A stretch of 64,000 nucleotides of DNA from Nemophila menziesii (taxonomy: Eukaryota; Streptophyta; Magnoliopsida; Boraginales; Hydrophyllaceae). The position numbers and the translations under genes are program-made. The number at the start of each line of letters is the position of its first letter. The stretch's first letter is position 1. The stretch spans positions 7,006,001 through 7,070,000 of the forward strand of contig JARWIR010000027.1 in the NCBI GenBank assembly GCA_029959085.1. The letters are read 5' to 3'. The notes below the pieces were generated by a model. That model was given only the letters and a program-made list of their open reading frames with translations, ran no database searches and was not told where the DNA came from. Positions 11,142 to 21,360 of the stretch are shown piece after piece.

Positions 11142-12104
11142 TCTACAGCCGCAGCACTTAAATTGATGGAAACTCAGATGGATCAGATAAATAAGCAATT
11201 AAATCAACGTCAGCAAGGACAGCTACCAAGTGATACTGAAGAACCTAAGCAGAGAGAAGATTGTAATGCAGTAACACTTCGCAGTGGTAAGAAGCTCGCT
11301 CCACCTCCTTTTCCCGTAATGAAAGATAAAGAAACAACTGTGAAAGATAAACCGGCAAAAGAGGTGGAAGAAAAAGAAGATGAACCCGAAATAGTGGAAG
11401 TGGAGAAGATTCCGGAGAAGCCAAAATCCAAAGATATTACAGAAACCCGTCCTCCTCCACCTTTTCCCTCAAGAGTTCAGAAGAAAGGAGACATGGCCGA
11501 ATATCAGAAGTTCTTGAATATGGTACGTGGCCTCAATATTAATGTTCCGTTCTTAGATGCTATACGCGATGTTCCAAAGTACGCTAAATTTCTGAAAAGA
11601 GCCATTACCAACAAGAGACCATACCGTGAGAATGAGATGATAGGATTGCCAGAAGAATGCAGCGCTATATGCCAAAGTAAGTTGCCACCTAAACTACTTG
11701 ATCCTGGAAGTTTCACGATTCCTATTTCTATTGGTAATGAGTGGCAAGGAAAAGCTTTGTGTGACTTGGGCGCGAGTATCAATTTGATGCCCAAGTCAAT
11801 TTTCGAGAAATTGAAGATAGGAAACGCTAGACCAACTTCCATGATCCTACAAATGGCTGATAGATCCCTCGCTCACCTAGAGGGACGAATCGAAGATGTC
11901 CTCGTTAAGGCAGGTACGTTAATTTTTCCAGTTGATTTCGTTATTCTTGAATACGACGCGGATAGGAATGTCCCCATCATCTTGGATCGACCATTCCTAG
12001 CCACGGGGCGTACTGTTATTGATGTAGAAAACGGCGAATTAACTATGCGAATCCAAGACGAGACGGTAAAGTTCGACGTGTTTAAAGTTTCTAGATATTC
12101 CTGA
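11142..12104 (+). pseudogene. gag C-terminal linker and aspartic protease of element B
   Basis: Same frame as gag, after the TAA. Begins with a charged, coiled-coil-prone linker (METQMDQINKQLNQRQQ), a proline-rich segment, then a protease: KLLDPGSFTIPISIGNEW, CDLGASINLMPKSIFEKL (D-x-GA active-site loop) and VPIILDRPFLATGRTVIDV. It ends at a TGA (12102-12104). The pol frame opens in the next phase with similar wording just downstream, and one extra T near 12098 explains the shift. In intact Athila elements gag and pol are usually one frame, so this is a frameshift, not a natural boundary. Confidence 0.88.
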
Positions 12105-12117
12105 AGAGTGTTTCCAA

Positions 12118-14745
12118 ATGGATGTACTTGATTTAACTGCGCAAGAAACGTTTGATTGTATGAATTTTAACGATATCTTGCGAGCAGCCCTAACACTTGA
12201 CTTACCGGAATTGATGGAAGAACTAATCGAAATCGTAGCTGCTTTGAATTCTGGAACTATGAAACATACGCATCTCGCCTATGAGCCATTCCGAGAACCT
12301 GGGGAGATAGTATCTAAAAAGAAACCATCTATCGAGTCTCCCCCACAACTAGAAGAAAAGCCGCTTCCATCACACTTGAGGTATGCGTATTTAGGTACTA
12401 ACAACACTCTACCTGTTATTGTTTCAGCTACTTTAACAGGTCCTCAAGAAGAAAAATTGTTGCGCATACTGAGATCTAACAAAGAGGCGATTGGTTGGAC
12501 TATTGCTGACATCAAAGGTATTAGTCCTTCCTATTGCCAACACAAAATCATTCTAGACGATGAAAACGCGCGCTCAGTTGAAGGACAAAGAAGATTGATG
12601 TCAGCTATGAAGGAAGTAGTGAAGGAAGAGGTTATCAAGTTGCTAGATGCGGGAATCATCTATCCCATAGCTAGCAACGAATGGGTGAGTCCAATTCAAT
12701 GCGTACCAAAGAAGGGTGGTATTACTACCATCTTGAACGAGCAAAATGAAGCCATTCCCTCAAGGACCGTTGTTGGTTGGAGAGTGTGTATGGATTATCG
12801 GAAGTTGAACAAGGCCACCAGAAAAGATCACTTCCCTCTTCCGTTTATTGATCAGATGTTAGAAGAGTTAGCTGGTAGAGAATATTATTGCTTTTTGGAT
12901 GGATATTCAGGATACAATCAGATTTATGTAGATCCAAAAGACCAACACAAGACAACCTTTACATGTCCTTTTGGTACCTTTGCCTTCCGAAGGATGCCAT
13001 TCGGATTATGTAATGCACCTGCTACTTTTCAAAGATGTATGATGGCAATCTTCTGGGATATGATTGATGATTTCCTTGAGGTATTGGATGACTTTTCTGT
13101 GTTTGGTGATAACTTTGAGGAGTGTTTACGGAACTTGGAGAAGGTATTGATTAGATGCAAGGAGACGGATTTGGTGTTGAATTGGGAGAAATGTCACTTT
13201 ATGGTTCGAGAGGATATAGTGTTGGGTCACAAGGTTTCAAGTGCTGGTTTGGAAGTTGATCGTGCGAAGATTGAGGTAATCAAGACTCTTCCCCCTCCTA
13301 TTTCTGTAAAAGGGGTAAGAAGCTTTTTGGGTCATGCTGGTTTTTACCGACGTTTTATCAAGGACTTCTCTAAAATCTCTAAGCCGTTGTGCAACTTACT
13401 TGAGAAGGACACCAAATTCCTTTTTGATGAAGCTTGCATAAAGGCATTCAAGGAGACTAAGGAGAAGCTTATTTCTGCACCTATTGTCTTACCTCCTGAT
13501 TGGAAGATTCCGTTTGAGATTATGTGTGATGCTAGTGATCTTGCGATGGGTGCTGTTCTGGGTCAAAGAAAAGAAAAGGTATTTCATTCCATCTACTACG
13601 CTAGTAAAACCTTCACAAGTGCTCAAATTAATTATACCGTAACTGAGAAGGAATTACTAGCTGTCGTGTATGCATTTGACAAATTTCGTTCCTACCTCCT
13701 TGGGGCGAAAGTTGTGGTGTTTACCGACCATTCTACAATTAAATACCTTATGGAGAAGAAAGATGCGAAGCCGAGGTTGATTAGATGGGTTTTACTATTG
13801 CAAGAATTTGATTTAGAGATTCGGGATCGAAAGGGTTGTGATAATCAGGTTGCTGATCATTTGTCACGTCTTGAAGGTTCTGAGTCGAATGGAGGACTTG
13901 AGCTGGTTAGAGAAGAGTTTCCGGACGAGAGTTTGTTTTCAGTCTATTCATTAGAGAGTCCTTGGTATGCAGATATTGCAAATCTTATTGTGAGTGGTTT
14001 TTTTCCTCAGGGAGCTACCTCACAAGAGAAAAAGAGACTAGCCCACCGAGCGAAACAATTCTTTTGGGAGGATCCTTTACTCTACAAAACATGCAGTGAT
14101 CAGATGGTGAGGAGATGCATACCAGATAAAGATATTCTATCCATTATTATGGGTTGTCATGATTCACCATACAGAGGGCACTTCAAAGGAGACCGTACAG
14201 CTGCAAAGGTACTACAATCTGGTTTTTATTGGCCCACTTTACATAAGGATTGTCATGAGTATGTCAAGAAGTGTCACAGATGCCAGTTTACTGGTAATAT
14301 ATCTAAGAGAGATGAGATGCCGCGTAATAATGTTCTGGAAGTTGAGATATTCGATGTATGGGGTATTGATTTCATGGGTCCTTTTGTACCTTCTAACGGA
14401 AACCTGTACACCCTACTAGCTGTTGATTACGTGTCTAAATGGGAAGAGGCTGTAGCTCTACCAACTAATGATTCGCGAGTAGTGATTAAATTCTTGAAAT
14501 CACACATCTTCACTAGACATGGTACACCTCGAGTTATTATCAGTGATGGAGGTTCACATTTTGTGAACAAATATCTTAAGAAAGTTCTAGAGAAGTATGG
14601 TGTGAGACATCGTGTATCTACCGCGTATCATCCACAAGCCAATGGTCAAGCTGAGGTCTCTAATCGAGAGATCAAATCCATTCTTGAGAAGACAGTTGGT
14701 TCCACACGCAAGGATTGGTCAATGAAATTAGATGATGCGTTGTAG
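12118..14745 (+). pseudogene. pol: pol of element B: reverse transcriptase, RNase H, integrase core
   Basis: 875 codons. RT at about residues 170-400 ([68 protein letters not shown]). The catalytic motif, normally Y/F-x-D-D, reads VLDD at residues 322-325 and looks one residue short, so RT activity is doubtful. RNase H follows with D471 (CDASD), E in TEKELLAV and D in FTDHS. Integrase: H-H-C-C zinc finger (CHDSPYRGH ... [11 protein letters not shown]), then D751, D810 and E846, a D-x35-E triad. The TAG at 14743-14745 replaces the tryptophan expected in the L-W-AYRT motif. The ATG at 12118 is probably internal; the frame was originally joined to gag-protease. Confidence 0.92.
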
Positions 14746-15267
14746 GCATATCGTACTGCGTTCAAGACGCCTGTGGGTGCATCTCCGTATCTTATTGTTT
14801 ATGGTAAGGCTCGTCACTTACCTCTTGAGCTTGAAATGGGTGCCTATTGGGCAATTGCGGAGATGAATATGGATCCAACCTTAGCTGCGGAGAATCGTAT
14901 GATGAAGTTGAATGAACTTGACGAGTTTCGATTTCATGCCTATGAGAATGCCAAACTTTACAAAGAAAAAACAAAGAGATGGCATGACAATCGCATTCGT
15001 GAGAAGAAATTCAAAGTTGGACAGATGGTCCTCAAGTATAATTCCAAGTTCAGCAACTATCCGGGCAAGTTGAGATCAAAGTGGTCTGGTCCATTCGTGG
15101 TGACCAAAGTTACGCCTCATGGAGCGATAGAGATCGAGAATCCAGACGAGCAACACACCTTCATGGTGAATGGGAATCCTCTAAAACTGTACCATTTAGG
15201 CGAGGATACCAATCGCAGAATTGATCCACATCCGGGGGAGGTCATGTACCTCCTTGAAGCTGAATAG
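14746..15267 (+). pseudogene. pol: pol of element B: integrase C-terminal part after the nonsense codon
   Basis: Continues the pol frame: AYRTAFKTPVGASPYLIVYGKARHLPLELE, then a helical basic segment, KKFKVGQMVLKYNSKFSNYPGKLRSKWSGPFVVTKVTPHGAIEIENPD (GPF/Y module) and a tail ending at a TAG at 15265-15267. There is no chromodomain, as expected for Athila. The only break from the upstream part is the single TAG. Confidence 0.9.
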
Positions 15268-15273
15268 ATGCGA

Positions 15274-15311
15274 GAGGTAACCCGTCGAGCTTAACGACGT
15301 TAAACAAAAGC
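15274..15311 (+). promoter_or_regulatory. Conserved post-pol motif of element B
   Basis: GAGGTAACCCGTCGAGC followed by the perfect inverted repeat TTAACG-A-CGTTAA (15291-15303) and CAAAAGC. Homologous series occur in C (19735) and D (7268). Its fixed place seven bases after the pol stop suggests a cis role, perhaps in translation or in producing a downstream RNA. Confidence 0.75.
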
Positions 15312-15483
15312 CATTTCAATGTATATTAGTTTATTGCTTTCAATTTTTCAATTCCTAGTGTATAATTCTAAGTTAGTGTCGAGTTTTAGTGTCTACTTTT
15401 AAAGAAATGAGAAGGGTATTGTGTTAATGGTGCATGAATTGAGTTTGGGGTGCTAGGAGAAATTTTTTGGAGAATTCAAGGCT
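15312..15483 (+). other. Spacer of element B between the post-pol motif and the GC-rich block
   Basis: AT-rich, non-coding. Includes a PPT-like word gagtttggggtg (15441-15452). Confidence 0.5.
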
Positions 15484-15835
15484 GGCGCGGACTACCCCGC
15501 GGTGTACCCCCTATACCGCAGGGATGTACCGCGCCCCAAAAACCCGTACCACGGGTCGCGCACCACGGGTCTTATCCAGAAGCGAGAAAAAAAGGAGCTG
15601 ATATACCGCACGCCCAAAACGCGTGCCACGGGGTATGTACCGTGGGTTTTTTCACGGAGCACGTGCGGACTACCCCATGCACCGCACCCCTGCACCGCAG
15701 GGCAAATACGCGTGCCACGGGGTGCTAGCACGGGTACAAGGCAGAGGCGAGAAATATCACACTAGCAGTGCTGCGGTGTACCCCGCGGTACACCCCATGC
15801 ACCTCAGGGATGCACCGCGCTAGGCGGTTTGTGAA
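15484..15835 (+). promoter_or_regulatory. GC-rich block of element B with repeated CGGTRYACC / CCACGGGG words
   Basis: A 350-bp GC-rich, CpG-dense island in AT-rich surroundings. Repeated words include gcggtgtacccc, gtaccgcg, accacgggt, ccacggggt, gcggtacacccc and tgcaccgcgc. It is followed 80 bp later by a TATA-like box. The same vocabulary is found at 20065-20330 and in the U3 of Copia element F (31855-32084). Overlapping ORFs in several frames reflect GC content and are not genes. I read it as a promoter module; that is inference. Confidence 0.5.
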
Positions 15836-15909
15836 GAGTTCCAAGACCAGTCAACTTCTAACTTTAAAGAGATAAACCCTAGCCTCTTCCACACGAATTT
15901 TCCAGCGCC

Positions 15910-16190
15910 CAAACCTATAAAAACACCTTGAAGCTTGATTAAACCTCCACAACAATCACATTAACATCGTCAAATCTCTCCTCCATCCTTCATAAACATA
16001 ACCTCTTCATCAAATTCATCACAAAACACCATTAAACACAATCAAGATCATCAAGCTTTCAAGAGTTCTTCCAAGATTCATCAAGAAACCACCTTCCTTC
16101 ATCTAATCCAAGCAAGAAACTCAAGCTACACCAAGTTTTCTTAACTTTATTCTATCCTTGGTATAACTTGAGTTTGGGGTCAATTCAACC
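15910..16190 (+). promoter_or_regulatory. Candidate internal promoter (TATA) and leader of the third ORF of element B
   Basis: aacctataaaaacacc has a TATA-like core at 15916, followed by a C/A-rich leader (cacaacaatcacattaac...) and, 21 bp before the ATG, the PPT-like word gagtttggggt (16170-16180). Element C has the same layout (GC block, TTATAAAGGG at 20351, pyrimidine-rich leader). Confidence 0.45.
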
Positions 16191-16615
16191 ATGACAAACA
16201 GAACAGATGCTTTGGATTATAAGAGGAAGTGTTGTATCCTAGGTAAGAACAAGAATTTGCCTGGTTCTACACTTGAAAAGGCCATCAATCTTGATGAGCC
16301 TACTGAAGAAACACAAGAAGAAAAGGCACCTGCACCACCACAACACGGGAAATTAACAGCAAGGATGAGGGTATCATCAAAGCCTACAGACAAGCTACAA
16401 TTTCAAGTTCAAGGTTCTTCTTCTTCTCAAACTGATTCTGGTATTCCTCCATGGGCTCGCAATTTGCAACAAGAATTCAAACTTTTACGACTAGACATCG
16501 GAGCATTATGGAAGGAAATTACACAGATTAAGTCAACACTGGAAGAGGTAACTTTGATCATGGATATTGATAATTATTCTCCCCCTTCGGAGGAGGACAC
16601 GATGGATCTTCATGG
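16191..16615 (+). CDS. Small third ORF of element B (5' part; ends at 25031 beyond element C)
   Basis: Open from the ATG at 16191; element C interrupts it at 16615. After removing C and one CATGG the frame continues from 25001 to a TAA at 25029-25031, giving about 151 residues. Visible: a basic N-terminus, an acidic/proline-rich segment (EETQEEKAPAPP), an S/Q-rich segment, and a C-terminal helix likely to form a coiled coil (WARNLQQEFKLLRLDIGALWKEITQIKSTLEEVTLI). It occupies the place of the longer third ORF of element D and looks like an internally deleted version (N- and C-terminal parts only). Function unknown; not an envelope protein by any visible feature. Confidence 0.5.
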
Positions 16616-18364
16616 TGATGTCTCCCTTTTTGGTCTAAATATAATCCCTTAGGAGACATCATTTTAGGATGAAAATGGTCTTTTTACATTGACTTTAGTG
16701 CTTAAATGGCAATATTGCACTTTCTCCCTTTGGAATTAGACTATTTGCATTTATAGAGCTTTTGTGCGTTAATTTACATATTTTTAGTGCAAAGTTAGTA
16801 GGTTTATGAATCTCATGAGAAACCAATCCAAGGAGGAAAAGTGAGAATTAAAGTCTTAGAATATTTCTAGTGTGCTTAGTCGAGTTTCCTGAATTTATAT
16901 TGCACTTTCCTATTTCTATGTCTTGATTTAATGATTTATTATTTATAAAGCATATGCGGTTTAATTATTTATTTAATGTGAAGCTTTAGAGATAATATGG
17001 AAATAAATTAGATGCTAAATCAATGCTAAGGAGATAAGGAAAGAAGATCTTGAAGAAATCTGGAGATAGAAGGAAGTAAAGTTCAATTGGGAAAAGATAA
17101 AGCTGCCTTGTGAATCTGTAATTCTAGCCACGTTTTAAAGATAATTCCATAACTAAAGATTGGCATAGATTCTGGACGAATGGTCTGCACCAATGGAAAG
17201 CTCTTTCCGAGACAAGCAGTTTCATATATTGGAACTTCTCAAACGGATAAGTATTGAAAAAGATATGACCAAATCAAATCAGCAGCAAAATCTTACCTTT
17301 CCTAGAATTTAGGGCTACGAATTTAAGAGTCTTTGCCTTGTCTTCCACTCCAAGTAATTCGACCTAGCACCTATAAATACCAGCTCTAAACCTTAGAAAA
17401 TCATCCCTTGGCTGCATAAGCTTAATATACACAAATAAATCATCATAGAAGCAATCAAGAGGATCTAGAGGAGGAAGAAGCAAGAGCTAGAGCTTAATTT
17501 CATTAATTCAACACTTCTACATCTCTATTCTTTGGGTAATTTAGTATTAGATCTATTTTGTCTATGAGGTATTTCTAAGCTATTTATCTAAGAAGTTTAT
17601 TTATGCATAATTTCTCTTTAGGATTGTAATTATATGAACCATTGAATATTGTTTTTCTGTTTTAATTTGAATCTGGGATTTTAGTATTTAATTGAATTGG
17701 TTCTTAATTTACATTGACTATATTCTTGTGCTTGTTCACTATCATTGACGTCGCGAATCAAGGGTAGGTTTTAGTAATTAGGCTATTCCATATAGTGGCG
17801 TATGGATCACCTTGACGGGGGGTTTAATTACAGACATAGAATATAGACGCGTGGTATCCGTTATTTGACCCTAACGGGCTTGACTAACCACGTAGCCAAT
17901 TGGGTAAAATAGTATTCATCCGAAAGTAGCTTATAATTGCCCTGACGGGGTTTGTAATACCGTAGGATAGCTTCTAGGTCCACCCTGACGGGGGCTAGGA
18001 GATACTAGATTCCCGACTATTGTGAGATTTCCCATTCACCCTTATTCTTAGTAATCATAGATTCAATAGGATAGATTCATACTTGCATATCCTTATCTTT
18101 CTTGCATAATTATTAATTGTTTATTTTATTCTTTAGTTAATTAGAAAACAAACTCCCGTGCTATTTATCTTTTTATTTAAAACGATTAGAACTATCGATT
18201 CTGATATTGAACACGAAGTTAGAATAACTTCTTAAATCCCTGTGGAGACGATAATCCCGTATTTACTTATCTATTACTTGGTACGACCCGTACACTTGCG
18301 GTCTGTGGATCCTTTATTCCTTTTGCTTTTATTTCATTATTTTGTAACACACAAGGACCCACCA
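16616..18364 (+). repeat. 5' LTR of element C
   Basis: 1749 bp, TGATGTCTCC ... GGACCCACCA. The first 46 bases form a dyad (16616-16625 with 16652-16661). TATA box CTATAAATACC at 17371-17381. In R/U5, four words of the type CCCTGACGGGG lie at 17810, 17869, 17940 and 17983. Confidence 0.95.
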
Positions 18365-18370
18365 AGTTTT

Positions 18371-18388
18371 TGGCGCCGCTGTCGAGGA
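18371..18388 (+). other. Primer binding site of element C (tRNA-Asp)
   Basis: tggcgccgctgtcgagga, 6 bp after the LTR; complementary to the tRNA-Asp 3' end with a few mismatches. Confidence 0.85.
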
Positions 18389-18494
18389 TTTAAAGCGGTT
18401 ATTTTATTTTGTGTTTAAGTTAGGTTGGTAGTTTTAGTTGTTTTCAGTTTTACGTTTGTTTTGTTCTAGTCTCTTTTCAGGTTTTTCTTTAGGT

Positions 18495-19394
18495 ATGGAG
18501 ATTTCCCCCTATCAAGAGCAAGATCCACCACTTGTGACGCCTTGTCATCAAGGTCAAATTCCACCACAGTGGTGGTTGGACCAATTGGAAGACTCTTTGA
18601 ATATTCACTTTCGCGATCTTTATAGTAGGGTCACCAAGTTGGAGGACTCCCTCAGTTGTTTCTTGAAGGCCACAGAGGATAATATAATAAAGAGTAATGC
18701 GAAAATCGATGCTATCATATCATTAGTGCAAGTCATGCAACAAAGCGATCAATTAATGGAGCAACGATTGACGCAACTCACAGAAACAATTGAGCAATTA
18801 CAACAAGTACCATCTATGCAAACATGCCAAAGTACAAATTTAGATGATGAAGTCATTCAAATTGATAGCGATGTTTGGTTCGATGTAGCCACAGAGTTTA
18901 GCCTTCAAGAAGAGGAGGAAGTGGAATCGCCACAAGTTGCACCTAGTGAACTAGAGATTCCAACAATAGAAGAATCAACCACGCTAAGCATAGATGAGTC
19001 AATTGTTGGTAATGGATTCAAAATTGAATTTACACCTTGTGAAGGGACGATTACATCCATGGAAAACCCAGCCAAGGCGTGTTTAGAGGAAGTAAATATT
19101 GAGGTCTTGGTTAGAAAAGAGATAGAAGAAGAAGATACTAGGATGGATTCACCACCTAGTACTCCATTGATGTCACCTCCCAATCCAATAACGACGAATC
19201 ATTTAAACGGTTACATTGATAAAGCATTTGTAGAGGTGTGTAAAATCAAAACCTACACCCAAATGCTTGAAGTTGATACAAAAGAACTCACACCGCAACA
19301 AGTATTCATAGAACCTATTCCCGAAACACAGGAGAATGCGAGTGTAGAGATCGAGGTTGAAGACATGGCCCTCATAATAAAAGCAAGTTCTTAA
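18495..19394 (+). CDS. gag-linker-derived ORF of element C
   Basis: 299 codons from ATG 18495 (the frame is open upstream to 18438 but without ATG). No capsid pattern and no zinc knuckle. Residues about 25-110 are an uninterrupted helix/coiled-coil region (QLEDSLNIHF ... RLTQLTETIEQLQQ); the middle is very acidic; the last third has YTQMLEVDTKELTPQQVF, which matches NAQMLEIAKKGLTPQQVF in the gag-protease linker of element D. It is therefore the linker between nucleocapsid and protease, joined to a new N-terminus. The frame is intact despite a pol-less host, so the protein may be kept for a role such as packaging partner; this is inference. A pyrimidine-rich CAG/TAG precedes the ATG. Confidence 0.65.
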   Translation: MEISPYQEQDPPLVTPCHQGQIPPQWWLDQLEDSLNIHFRDLYSRVTKLEDSLSCFLKATEDNIIKSNAKIDAIISLVQVMQQSDQLMEQRLTQLTETIEQLQQVPSMQTCQSTNLDDEVIQIDSDVWFDVATEFSLQEEEEVESPQVAPSELEIPTIEESTTLSIDESIVGNGFKIEFTPCEGTITSMENPAKACLEEVNIEVLVRKEIEEEDTRMDSPPSTPLMSPPNPITTNHLNGYIDKAFVEVCKIKTYTQMLEVDTKELTPQQVFIEPIPETQENASVEIEVEDMALIIKASS

Positions 19395-19495
19395 ACATCC
19401 CTTGTTTTAGACAAAATTCTAGAGGAGGAGCCACTTGAGTTCCCCATTATTCCAGAAGTGTCTAAAGAGGTTAAAGAGAAGGACCACCACCATGA

Positions 19496-19732
19496 CCCGT
19501 AAAGAAGAGAGATAAAAATGAGTTTGGGGTCGGAACCACAGTTGCCTGGAAGGCCTCCAAACAAGAGAATAGGCCACGAGGTTTCAAAAATGAGTGGATG
19601 GGACCATTTGTTGTTACTCGAGTAGTAACACCAATATTAATAGAGATACAACCTCCAAGAGGTCAAAAGCTGCGAATTGTAGACATACATAACCTCACTC
19701 ACTGCTGGGGAGGTTACATACTCAAGGGATAA
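19496..19732 (+). CDS. Short ORF of element C with an integrase C-terminal GPF module
   Basis: Open frame of about 78 codons after a TGA at 19493, ending at TAA 19730-19732. Visible: NEFGVG, then SKQENRPRGFKNEWMGPFVVTRVVTP, PPRGQKLRIVDIHNLTHCWGGY. It aligns with D (7271-7504) and with the end of B's pol. It lacks its own ATG near the start in this frame, so expression would need readthrough or an unusual start; it may simply be a pol remnant. The purine word gagtttggggt at 19520-19530 is coding here (E-F-G-V). Confidence 0.55.
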   Translation, partial: PVKKRDKNEFGVGTTVAWKASKQENRPRGFKNEWMGPFVVTRVVTPILIEIQPPRGQKLRIVDIHNLTHCWGGYILKG

Positions 19733-19734
19733 TG

Positions 19735-19798
19735 GAGGTAACCCGTCAAACTTTAAATGACGTTAAATAAAAGTGCTCTTGGGAGACACCCCAAACTT
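19735..19798 (+). promoter_or_regulatory. Conserved post-pol motif of element C
   Basis: GAGGTAACCCGTCAAAC, tgacgttaaataaaag, then cttgggagacaccccaaac, a TTGGG/CCCCAA inverted pair. It begins three bases after the GPF ORF stop, as in B and D. Confidence 0.75.
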
Positions 19799-20630
19799 TG
19801 ATTGCTTTCTTAGTTTAGTTTTTAGTGTATATTATTTAGTTTATGTATTTTTTTAGTTGATAGTGCATTATTGAGGAAGGTATTAGTGTTTTTGATGCTC
19901 AGCTATTGGAGAAATCGAGTTAGGGAAGCGAGCAAAATTTCTCGGAACGGAGAAACTTCGGCAAGTCATATCTTTGCACTCGGATGTCGAAATCAGGTGA
20001 TCTTTGAGCCTAAACTGCATAACTTTTCGAGATCTAGCTGTTGGGGAGGTTTTTGCCGAGTGCGGTACACCAGAACTCAGCCGCGGTGCACCGTAGAGGA
20101 GAAACCCGTGCCACGGGGTAGAGCCACGTGTTTTATCCAGAGACGAAAAAAATTGGAGCTGTTGGCTGCGGTACACCGGACCCTAGTCCGTGCCCTGCAC
20201 CGCAAGCCAAAACACGTGCCACGGGGTTGCTGCCACGGGTATTTTGACGAAGGATGCTACAGAGCCACGGGGTACCCCTGCGGACTACCCCCTAGTCCGC
20301 ACCATGGTCCGCACGAAGCCGCTGGAGAGAGAAAAAGTTGCGTTTTGAGCTTATAAAGGGAGGAAATTAGGTATTATTCCGAAATTACAAATCCTTAAGC
20401 CTCTTTTTCTTCTCCAAACCTCTCCCAACTCCATTAAAGCTCATACAAACCTTCACCAACCATCAAAACACAACCAAATCACCATGAATTCAAATCTAAA
20501 TCCTTCCCTACATCACTACAAAGAAGTTTTAATCACCCAAATCATATCAAACACCTAGAACCCAAGAATCAAGATCTCTAAAGTGTTATTCATTGGGATG
20601 GAGCACAAGAGGATGTAAGGGAAAGCGAAA
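19799..20630 (+). promoter_or_regulatory. GC-rich block, candidate TATA box and leader in element C
   Basis: 20065-20330 is GC-rich with gcggtacacc, gcggtgcaccg, gtgccacgggg and cggtacaccggacc (20169-20182, 14 nt identical to the Copia LTR at 31948-31961). TTATAAAGGG follows at 20351, then a leader of pyrimidine-rich sequence. The first ATG (20599) meets a stop after a few codons, so the third ORF has been deleted here. Long frames across the block (19871-20356) are a by-product of base composition. Confidence 0.5.
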
Positions 20631-21352
20631 TTGGTGATACATGAAGTTTACATACAAGGAAATCACTGCACCCTATCTTGGGTATTAAGCACGCGAGGCA
20701 ATTGCCTCGAAGAGTATGTTTTCTTTATTCCTTACCATTTCTCTATATGCACTATTTGCTATTTTTACTTTATTGAGTCTTTTCGAGTCGTGGGGACACG
20801 ACTCATATTTGAGTTGGGGGTGGAGATTCGTTGTCCCTCATCTCCATTTTTGTGTGATTTACTGTTTTTTTTAGAGAAATTTGAAAATTTTGAAATTTTT
20901 AAGAGATGGATTAGATGTAGAATGTGTTTAATAGCTTGAAAGCATAAGCTTAGTAAGTTGATGATATTAAGTAGTATGTTTATTTGCTGCTTTATTTTGT
21001 GTATGCTTTGAGTATTTGCAGGAGAACACACATTGATAGTAAAGAAAAGATTAGTTAGCAATGCGATAGAAAGTATGTTCGATCTCAGGGAGCCATGAGT
21101 GGTGTGTAGGCCGTGAGATCCAAGCTAGTTGATAAACCCATTTAATGAACGTGCTAAAGGTAAGAGAATGATGAAATTTCATAGTTTAGAAAGTGATTAA
21201 GGCGGTTCTTTCATAAGCCCCTTGTTGCCTTTTAGCTTCCTGACCATTTTATTATTATATATCCTTCTCAGCCCCTTCTAGCCTTTCTAAAGCCTTTTTA
21301 TTAGCCACATTATAAGCCATATCCCTTTAGTTTATTAGGCATTTCCATATGA
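20631..21352 (+). other. 3' untranslated region of element C (first part)
   Basis: No credible gene. Matches 4879-5258 and about 3000-3304 of element D. Contains the central hairpin/PPT at 20785-20823. Confidence 0.6.
20785..20823 (+). promoter_or_regulatory. Central hairpin and PPT-like tract of element C
   Basis: Perfect 8-bp stem GAGTCGTG / CACGACTC with a GGGA (GNRA-type) loop at 20785-20804, 6 nt spacer, then gagttgggggtgg (20811-20823). The same unit is at 25094-25132 in B. Confidence 0.7.
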
Positions 21353-21360
21353 CCCGCACT

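Noticed and set aside
15450..15823. Overlapping ORFs in several frames across the GC-rich block of B (also 19871-20356 in C and 31801-32082, 38264-38545 in F)
   Set aside because: Long frames in GC-rich DNA with few stop codons; repetitive low-complexity peptides; open on both strands at once.
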